The position numbers and the translations under genes were made by a program. A model generated the notes under the pieces. It worked only from the letters and a program-made list of their open reading frames with translations, was not told the origin of the DNA and searched no databases. A DNA stretch of 12,547 nucleotides. It comes from Haplosporangium gracile (lineage: Eukaryota; Mortierellomycota; Mortierellomycetes; Mortierellales; Mortierellaceae). Position 1 is the stretch's first letter, and every line of letters begins with the position of its first letter. The stretch spans positions 1-12,547 of the forward strand of contig JAAAUF010001092.1 in NCBI GenBank assembly GCA_015499985.1. The letters are read 5' to 3'. This document shows positions 1 to 6,516 of this stretch, piece after piece.

Positions 1-1
1 T

Positions 2-52
2 TCCCGCAATAATGGCAGCCAATTAGAGAATTATGGCGCCCATTGTCCTGTT
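2..52 (+). repeat. Left 51-bp terminal inverted repeat
   Basis: This stretch begins TCCCGCAATAATGG and ends CATTGTCCTGTT, and it matches the reverse complement of 12497-12547 at all 51 positions. Identity stops at base 53. It contains two near-palindromic cores, TGGCAGCCA (13-21) and TGGCGCCCA (34-42), and a direct repeat AATTA-GAG-AATTA (21-33). Such paired dyads are the kind of site a transposase or other dimeric protein could bind. The family is not identified: it does not show the usual ends of hAT, piggyBac, CACTA or Maverick elements. Confidence 0.9.
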
Positions 53-1400
53 TCCGTTTCGTTCTATGACCTCACCAATGACTACTTTTTTCGATGGGAA
101 TGTCTCTTGAGCGCGCAAGGAGGGTATTTAGGTGTAGGTATGCAACATTGACTAATATGAAACGTCAAACAAAAAGGAGGAAAAAGGGGAGGAAAAAAGA
201 GAGGGAGAGAGAGTACCGTCGCGGTTGATATGTGTTTCGGGCTATTTGCGCGCCTCTTCTGTCAGAGGGACAACAAAGAAAATAGATTCTCGTTCCGAGG
301 CAGAATGGCGCTGAGGAAGAGAAAGCGAAGTTACAAGTGGGAAAGAAGGGGACAGAAGTGTTGAGCACTTTTTTTTTCTAAGATGTAAACAAAGGCTGAG
401 GACACGTTGTGACAACGGAGTTGATTGTGTTTGTTTGTTTGTTTGTTTGTTTGTTTGTTTGTCTGAAGTGGTGATGGGGAAATTTATGCTCCTCCCTGAG
501 TCTCCTTCCCACTTTGTCCTTTTGATGCGTCCATTTTTTGTGTACGCTTGGTTCGCGTCGTCGTAAACAAGGACAACACAAGACACGAAAACCAAAGGGA
601 GAGAAAGGAAGGATGAAAGCACAACCACACACACATACTCAACTATCCTTAGCCATTTCATCTCCTTCTTCGTTGCGCGTTTTTTTTCACCTGCTCACTT
701 GTTGGACTACTGCCAAGAAAAAGTGAAGAAAGGGAGAGCGAGTCTTCGAGTAGTGCTGATGTCGGTTTGTTTTGCACCCTGAAGAAAGTAAAAGGGATGA
801 GGTTATATTTCTTGAGTTCGTCTCCTCACGCCAACACCAAAGAAGGATACCTCCCTCCGAAAGGGCGCACCAATAGTAGAAGAAAAGAAATCGACCATTC
901 AGGGCACGAATGGTATCATTTTCCACTCCCCATACCACCTTTCCTTTTCCCCCACTTACTTCCTTTTGTTCTCTCTTTTGCCCCTTCCTTCTAACGAAAC
1001 AGCGGAAGGGAACTCCCACGAGTATGTATGCGCCAGAATAACCGTGCATGAAAGGGCCTAATGCTGGCACAAAAGCAAGACAAGAGAGGGAAGAAAGAAG
1101 GAAGGAGGAACAGTAAGAGAAGGGAAGAAAGAAAAGACGGCGGGGTTACGGCATGGCATGAATGAAGAAAAAAAACGAGAGAGGATCGAGCGAGCGTGCG
1201 CCTTTTGTCTATGGGTCTACCCGCCCGTCAGCCCTGCCTTGCATTGTTCACTTATCTTGCCTTGCCGAATTGTGTGGGAAAGACAGTCAACAACGACACA
1301 GGACCCAGCCGTTTTGCATTGTGTAAATGAGTGGAGTGAAGGTATAATTGTGTTCGGACAAAGGACATTAATCTTGAACCGGAAGACCGAAGGAGGTCTG
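53..1400. other. Non-coding stretch upstream of catalase
   Basis: I see no convincing gene here. Open frames on both strands are short, rich in low-complexity K/R/S/F runs and have no family resemblance. The DNA alternates between purine-rich tracts (about 170-215 and 1080-1140) and pyrimidine-rich tracts (about 920-990) and holds a tetranucleotide microsatellite. Part of it is probably the distal promoter of the catalase gene. Confidence 0.6.
429..460 (+). repeat. (GTTT)8 microsatellite
   Basis: Eight uninterrupted GTTT units lie in non-coding DNA about 1 kb upstream of the catalase start. This is simple sequence with no visible function, and its length probably varies between strains. Confidence 0.95.
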
Positions 1401-1406
1401 TGCCAC

Positions 1407-1508
1407 TATAAAAATGGACTGAGGAAAGTCGGGGTTTTCTTTTCCTTTTTCCTTTTTTTCTTTCTAGAACACAACACACTCTTCTTCCTATCCAAACACG
1501 TACTCAAC
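1407..1508 (+). promoter_or_regulatory. Catalase core promoter and leader
   Basis: A TATA-like box (TATAAAAA, 1407-1414) lies 95-102 bp before the catalase ATG. A nearly pure pyrimidine tract of Ts and Cs (about 1434-1465) follows, then an A/C-rich leader ending CAAC just before the ATG. This order of TATA box, CT tract and A/C-rich leader is typical of strongly expressed fungal genes. No transcription start was mapped; the assignment rests on position and composition. Confidence 0.55.
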
Positions 1509-3993
1509 ATGTTCCATCACGCACAAGCGCCCACCATCCTGGCCACCCCTAACTACAAAACCCTCACCACCGGCAACGGTAAGTTTTTCTGAATACATAC
1601 ATCTGCGCTGTTGGGGAGAGAGAGCAGCAGGCGAATTCGGAAATTTATGTCCGAGGTTCTGGTCTCCAAGCCATGTTTGCGCAGTCCACAGAAAATACAT
1701 ACACTTTTACCACGCCCTCCATGTCAATGCTAACGCGTGCACGCCATTCACTCGATCATGTAAATAGGTAACCCTGTGGATGACAACCAGAACTCGTTGA
1801 CCGCCGGCGAGTTTGGCCCCATCCTGCTCCAGGACTTCCACCTCATCGACAAGCTGTCGCACTTTGACCGCGAGCGCATCCCTGAGCGTGTTGTCCACGC
1901 CAAGGGAGCTGGAGCCCATGGATACTTTGGTAAGTTTTGCTTCCTTGTGCATACCGGTGTGAATGAATGAGAAGGAAGAAGTGAGAGTAAAGAAGAATGG
2001 CATATCTATATTACTTCGTTGTTGAGGGGATACGTTTGTTCACCATGGGATTTTCCGCAACCCTTTCTTGTTTTAACTGACACATCCTTCCTTTCTTTCC
2101 TCCCATCCTCTAACATTTTCATTGCGCGTATTCGCCATTTCCCCTTTCCTTTCCGTATCATTCGCACACACCTTTTTATTCTTCATTGCGCGCAGAGGTC
2201 ACGGCTGATTTGTCAAAGGTGACGTCGGCAAAGTTCCTGGCCAAGCCCGGCATCAAGACACCTGTCTTTGCTCGCTTCTCGACCGTCGGAGGTGAGAAGG
2301 GCAGTAGCGACTCCGCCCGTGACCCCCGTGGATTTGCCGTCAAGTTCTACACTGAGGAGGGTAACTGGGACATGGTCGGCAACAACACCCCCGTCTTCTT
2401 CATGTAAGTTCTCTTCTTTGTCTTTGTTACTTGCACATTAGAGTTTGATAAGAGAAAGAGGTAGGGAAGGAGTCGAGAGGCTAACGATGCTTACACATAC
2501 CATGGGATTACATGTCTACCACAGCATGTTCTCACCCAGACAACAAATAACATTATGTCCATCCCTTATTTACATTATCTTTTCAATTCTTTCGATCCTT
2601 CCAACATAGTCGCGACCCCATCAAGTTCCCCGACTTTATTCACACCCAGAAGCGCAACCCCCAGACGAACCTGAAGGATGCCGATGCCTTCTGGGATTTC
2701 ATCTCACTCTCCCACGAGACTCTCCACCAGGTCACTATCCTCTTTTCCAACCGCGGTACCCCCGCTGGTTATCGCCACATGGACGGATTTTCGTCGCACA
2801 CCTTGAAGCTGGTCAATGCCCACGGTGAGGCCCACCTTGTCAAGTGGCATTTCAAGACTGACCAGGGGATCAAGAACTTGAGTGCAGAGGAGGCTGCCGA
2901 GTTGGACAAGACCAACCCCGATAGCGCGACTGAGGATCTGTTCAATGCTATTGATAAGAATGACTTCCCTTCGTGGACTGTGTACCTTCAGATCATGAAG
3001 GAGGCTGATGCCGCCCACTACAAGTGGAACGTCTTTGGTATGTGTCTTTTTGTCTGTTTACGTTTTCTTTGTCATTGTTTTTTCTGCCTCGCTTCTGTGA
3101 TCGTTTTCTATGTAGTCACTTCCTATTATCTCCTCCGTCGTTCATTTCTTTGTTGTTTTTCACCATTGCTTTCTCAGCGTTACTTTATCTTTCTCCTAAC
3201 ATCATCATTGGAAGTGCCTATTTTACTTTGTCGCGTTCTTTTTTTTCGCGTCTATGTTCACGACCATGTTAATACATCTTCTGAGTTTGAAGTCTAAATG
3301 CCAATGCTAATATGCTCCCTCCTTGCCTTCTTCCCTCCAATTCCTATCCCTCAATTAGATGTCACAAAGGTGTGGCCACATGCAGACTACCCTCTGCAAA
3401 AGATTGGAAATTTGGTATTGAACCGCAACCCCCAGAACTACTTTGCTGAAGTCGAGCAGGCCGCCTTCTCGCCCTCGCACATGGTCCCCGGTATCGATGT
3501 CTCGAACGACAGGATGCTCCAGGGTCGTCTCTTCTCCTACCCCGACACCCACCGTCACCGTCTCGGTGCCAATTACCTCCAGTTGCCCATCAACCAGCCC
3601 TACCGTACCCATGTCAACAACCATCAGCGTGATGGCCTCGCAACCTACTCCCAAAACTTCAACAACTACCCCAACTATGAGCCCCAGTCCAAGGACCCCA
3701 AGGGCCCCGTTGAGCAATTGCACGACGTCCGTGCCAAGTACTCGCCTGTAACGGTGAACGGACAGACGGGTCGGTACCCTCACCGCAAGTCTGATGATGA
3801 TTACAAGCAGCCTGGTGATCTGTACCGTCTATTGAAGGGCAAGGAACAGGACGACCTTATTGCCAACCTTGTAGGTCATATGAAGAATGTCAAGAACCAA
3901 GAGATTGTCAAACGCCAGATTGGGCACTTCACCAAGGCTGATCCTGAGTGGGGTCGTCGTGTCGAGGAGGGACTCAAGACTGCCAAGAAGTAA
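1509..3993 (+). CDS. Monofunctional heme catalase, five exons
   Basis: The gene encodes a catalase that converts hydrogen peroxide to water and oxygen. The exons are 1509-1578, 1768-1929, 2196-2403, 2610-3037 and 3359-3993. All four introns (189, 266, 206 and 321 bp) are GT...AG, and the frame is kept across each. The joined product is 500 residues, the usual length for small-subunit catalases. The distal histidine is His67 in RVVHAKG, its partner is Asn140 in VGNNTP, and the proximal heme-ligand tyrosine is Tyr350 in [12 protein letters not shown], with Arg346 next to it. These sit exactly eight positions before human His75, Asn148, Tyr358 and Arg354. NADPH-pocket residues also match: His186, Ser193, Arg195, Lys229, Trp295 and His297. 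There is no signal peptide. The C-terminus reads TAKK, not a canonical peroxisomal PTS1, so a cytosolic CTT1-like enzyme is likelier than a peroxisomal CTA1-like one. The start is the first ATG after the CT-rich leader. Confidence 0.96.
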
Positions 3994-4174
3994 ACTGCTT
4001 CTTTTGTTGTCTTGTGAATGAAAAGTAGTAACCCCTGTACATATCGATGCTTATATACTCCACCATTTGGTCGTTAACTAACCCGATTAAAATGAACAAA
4101 TTTTGTCTCTACTCCTTGGATGCGATGATTATGATGATTACTAGAATGTCGCCTAGCTTAAACTAAGCAATAAA
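3994..4174 (+). terminator. Catalase 3' untranslated region with AATAAA signal
   Basis: An exact AATAAA lies at 4169-4174, about 175 bp after the catalase stop codon. A small inverted repeat (GCTTA...TAAGC, 4156-4168) sits directly before it. An A-rich stretch GATTAAAATGAAC near 4085 is a weaker, closer alternative. The cleavage site cannot be fixed from sequence alone. Confidence 0.5.
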
Positions 4175-4185
4175 CTCAGACTAAC

Positions 4186-4476
4186 ATATATATATGAAGG
4201 AGAGGTATGTGTCTTCCTCCTTCCCAGCGCCCTCTTTTTTTGTGTGCATGGATCACATACATACCATCCCCAAGCAATTTCTCCACACCAAACATGCCCA
4301 TGACACCCAGCCACTATTTCCCTTACTTTTTTAGCTTGGTACTTTTGTTCCTCGTGCTTTTTTTTTTTTTTTTTTTCTTTCCTTTCTTCTCTTCCGCACA
4401 ATCCCCGTCTGCTTTCCTTCACCCTCCCCTTCGTCTTCATCTCGACCTCCATTGCCACCCTCCTTTTCTCTCAACC
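4186..4476 (+). promoter_or_regulatory. TATA box and CT-rich leader of the LRR pseudogene
   Basis: A TATATATAT run (about 4186-4195) is followed by a long pyrimidine-rich tract, including an uninterrupted run of Ts near 4360-4376, up to the ATG at 4477 (ACCATGGCAACC, a good context). This resembles the promoter style of the catalase gene. The gene it once served is now broken. Confidence 0.4.
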
Positions 4477-5748
4477 ATGGCAACCATTAACGTGTCCTCC
4501 TTCACCGCGTCTGACACCAGAAAAAAGTCATTCTTATCGCCAACAACCCACTCGCCATCACTGTCTTGGTCATGCAGTAATTGACTGTATTTACTGAGAG
4601 AGGGGTTTACCTTCCTGTCGTTCGCTCGCTTCGTATATGTTGCCGTTCGATTTTATGTTTTCGAGTAATAGGTCTTCGCCGACCAAGGATAGCAACAGCA
4701 ACGACCGTGACGTCGACGACGACGACGAAGACGATTGCCCCCAACTGCGTCCTAGCAAGGGCCTGTACCATTATCTCCTCAGCCTCCTCTCCAACCCTAA
4801 GATCAAAGTCCTGACGTATTCGAACGTTGCTCTCATCGGTCCCAGGGCATCAAACCTTCCGACCAGCCACAGCCCCTTGCTCCTGCAGAGTTTCCAATAT
4901 TTGAGAAAGATCTACTCAGTTGACGACTCTCACCTGGCCAATATCATCTTCCTCTACCCTCATCTTGTCGATTTGAGTCTCGGCGCGCAAACCGTAAACA
5001 GCGAAGATGTGCCAAAGATTGATCGGACCGTCGGTTCCCTGTCCAAGCTGAAGGTTCTTCATTGATACAATCTGTAAACTACATGACTGTCCAGTAACGA
5101 GGCGCTTGACACCTACAACCCTTATGGCTTTGGCGCACTACGTGAGCTTGTGGAATGTGGTGTGTTATACTACGACAGAACTCCTCTGCTTGACGAAGCT
5201 ATCTTACGTTCAGCAGCGAAGCTTGAAGTACTCTCACTCCGCCCCGACACTCATACCCAGAAAGAATATCCGGATTTTATTCAAGTCATCGAGTCAACTC
5301 CATTACCTAAACAGGCCGGTCGACCACAGTTTGTCAAATTGACGCGCCTTGAACTCTTCCTAAACGAGATTCCCACGACTCTAGTCCCGCTGGCGGCTCA
5401 AATACTGGATCTTGCCCTTGTACATCTTGGTATCAATCAACGTACCGATATTCTTCTTAGTTTTATTAACCTCGACATCCTGAAGTCTCTAAGTCTAACT
5501 AATGAGCCCGGCGCCAACTTCGAGGCATTTTTAAATCGTATGGCTTGTGAAACTTCCGGGTGTCAGATTGAATCGCTGATGGTCTATGAGCCTTGGGAAT
5601 CAAACAGCCTGTTAAAACTTCCTGTATGAGTAGCCCCTCAAGCTTCTGTTTCTCAATAACATCTCCCATGTCCGTTCCGTTACAGAGATTTTTGCCAGTG
5701 TAAAATCTCTCACGGCTGGAAGCTCTCACCATCTGCGAGAAAAAATTA
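4477..5748 (+). pseudogene. Decayed LRR (F-box-family) protein gene
   Basis: The remnant probably starts at ATG 4477 (MATINVSSFTASDTRKK). A one-base shift then opens VILIANNPLAITVLV, which may be what is left of an F-box start. The main body runs in one frame from about 4637. It has an acidic DDDDEDD stretch, then LRR-like segments (LRKIYSVDDSHLANIIF, PHLVDLSLG, LSKLKVLH). Three in-frame stops lie between about 5063 and 5085, after which the same frame continues with ALDTYNPYGFGALRELVECG and more LRR units to a stop near 5629. A further shift at about 5635 resumes with LKLLFLNNISHVRSVTEIFA until a miniature transposon cuts in at 5749. Resumption of LRR text in the same frame after clustered stops favours a pseudogene over an intron, and no workable GT...AG intron spans the stops. 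A functional copy would probably have been a substrate adaptor of an SCF ubiquitin ligase, as the family is. The F-box itself is not convincingly preserved. Confidence 0.75.
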
Positions 5749-5761
5749 CAGTCGTACCTCC

Positions 5762-5804
5762 CCTATAGTATACTCTTTTGCTGCAGAGCTCAGTATACTA
5801 TAGG
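5762..5804. repeat. 13-bp perfect inverted repeat inside the MITE
   Basis: CCTATAGTATACT (5762-5774) and its exact reverse complement (5792-5804) are separated by 17 bp. The left arm overlaps the terminal repeat of the miniature element, so that end alone could fold into a hairpin. Confidence 0.9.
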
Positions 5805-5957
5805 AAAGGTTATACTATAAGGAGGTGTTCTACGCCGTGTAACCATAAAAAAGAACAACAAAGGGTGACCCATCACCATGTACCCGATTCTAAAAGAATA
5901 TACTATAGGAGAGGGAATTACTATAGGATATACTATAGGAGATTATGCTATAGGGGA
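5794..5957 (+). repeat. Scattered TATACTATAGGA-like motif cluster
   Basis: Direct copies, exact or with one or two changes, begin near 5794, 5811, 5899, 5918, 5929 and 5944, and one inverted copy lies at the left end (5762-5774). The spacing is irregular. They fill much of the miniature element and could be subterminal transposase sites or products of slippage. Confidence 0.8.
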
Positions 5958-5970
5958 GGTATGACTGTAT

Positions 5971-6226
5971 CAATGGGCACACCAAGAGGCACTTGCTGCA
6001 AGGAGTCAGCGCTTCATGCATGGGTTCATGCTTCAGTTGGGATTTGCAAAGGGTGAGGAAAGACGCGATATATGCCAAGTCGGATCAAGGGTCAGGCAAG
6101 AATCGGCGACAATATTGTCAAAACAACGCGTGTGCCTCTCCTATAATATCGTCCTCATCGAGGAGTATTATTCACACATCATGCCATCTCCTTTGTGAGA
6201 GCTCTAGCAATGAACTTATAGTGTGA
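5971..6226 (+). pseudogene. Broken coding remnant, possibly the end of a TnpB/Fanzor-like protein
   Basis: Directly after the miniature element an open frame without a start codon reads QWAHQEALAARSQRFMHGFM and continues to a stop at 6196-6198. Near its end is VLIEEYYSHIMPSP. This resembles the D/E-x-Y-x-T-S-x-x-C-P-x-C signature at the last catalytic acid and zinc ribbon of TnpB/Fanzor nucleases, but the threonine and both cysteines are missing. A one-base shift into the neighbouring frame gives TSCHLLC, ending at 6226. The rest of such a protein is absent. It has no LRR character, so it is probably not the tail of the gene before the miniature element. The family assignment is weak; that it is a broken coding fragment is somewhat more likely. 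Confidence 0.25.
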
Positions 6227-6476
6227 AATCTATGTATTCCCTTACACCATTCTTGCTTTTCTCGTTCGAGAAATGGGCAACGACAAAAAGTTACGGGGTG
6301 TTGCGCATGCACTGAACTTCCTCCTTTTTTCTAATTAAGCAGAGAAGAAGGCAAAAAGTGAAGGTGAATGAGGATCGATTGTCAAGGGGGGAAGGGGAAG
6401 GAATGTCGACTATTGTTATGTCGTCCCTCAACGGTTGAAAAAAAAAATGCAGTTACAAGTAGACCAAAAAAAAAAA
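6227..6476. other. Intergenic DNA between remnant and minus-strand gene
   Basis: No gene is visible. It holds purine-rich tracts around 6345-6405 and two A-runs (about 6438-6447 and 6466-6481). It is probably the 3' untranslated and downstream region of the minus-strand F-box gene. Confidence 0.5.
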
Positions 6477-6510
6477 AAAAATAGTAAAGACAGAAAAGTT
6501 TACTATTTTT
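6477..6510 (-). terminator. Hairpin plus T-run just after the F-box gene stop
   Basis: AAAAATAGTAAA (6477-6488) and its exact reverse complement (6499-6510) flank a 10-base loop. Read on the minus strand, the hairpin starts six bases after the TAG stop of the F-box/LRR gene and runs straight into a T-run (complement of 6466-6481). It looks like a bacterial intrinsic terminator, but RNA polymerase II does not end that way. In a fungus it may affect RNA 3' end formation or mean nothing. Confidence 0.5.
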
Positions 6511-6516
6511 GTTGAA

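Larger units (their letters stand above)
5749..5967. mobile_element. 219-bp Tc1/mariner-type MITE with TA target duplication
   Basis: The left end (CAGTCGTACCTCCCCTATAG, 5749-5768) and the right end match as inverted repeats over 24 bp (5749-5772 against 5944-5967) with two mismatches. TA dinucleotides flank both ends (5747-5748 and 5968-5969), the target duplication of the Tc1/mariner superfamily. The CAGT terminus is also usual for that group. At 219 bp it encodes no transposase, so it is a miniature non-autonomous copy. Inside are many copies of a TATACTATAGGA-like motif in both orientations. It sits at the 3' end of readable LRR sequence, so it may have helped to end that gene. Confidence 0.85.

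Noticed and set aside
2..52. piggyBac or hAT termini
   Set aside because: There is no TTAA next to the CCC start, and no CAG/TA-type hAT end. The single outside base cannot support any target-site rule.
242..661. A 139-aa minus-strand open frame and overlapping frames in the left non-coding region
   Set aside because: Its composition follows microsatellite and purine-rich DNA (a KQTN run from the GTTT repeat), there is no domain or good start context, and the frames overlap each other on both strands.
3355..3783. A 142-aa minus-strand and a 102-aa plus-strand frame inside catalase exon 5
   Set aside because: Both are shadows of the strongly codon-biased catalase exon; the Val/Gly- and Ser/Thr/Pro-rich products are typical of out-of-frame reading.
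4207..4584. A 125-aa frame with a poly-Phe segment resembling a membrane anchor
   Set aside because: It is a translation of the pyrimidine-rich leader before ATG 4477; the Phe run comes from a long T-run and ends shortly after.
5749..5967. CRISPR-like or tandem-repeat array because of the repeated TATACTATAGGA motif
   Set aside because: Spacing is irregular, copies occur in both orientations, and the whole lies within clear transposon ends with a TA duplication.
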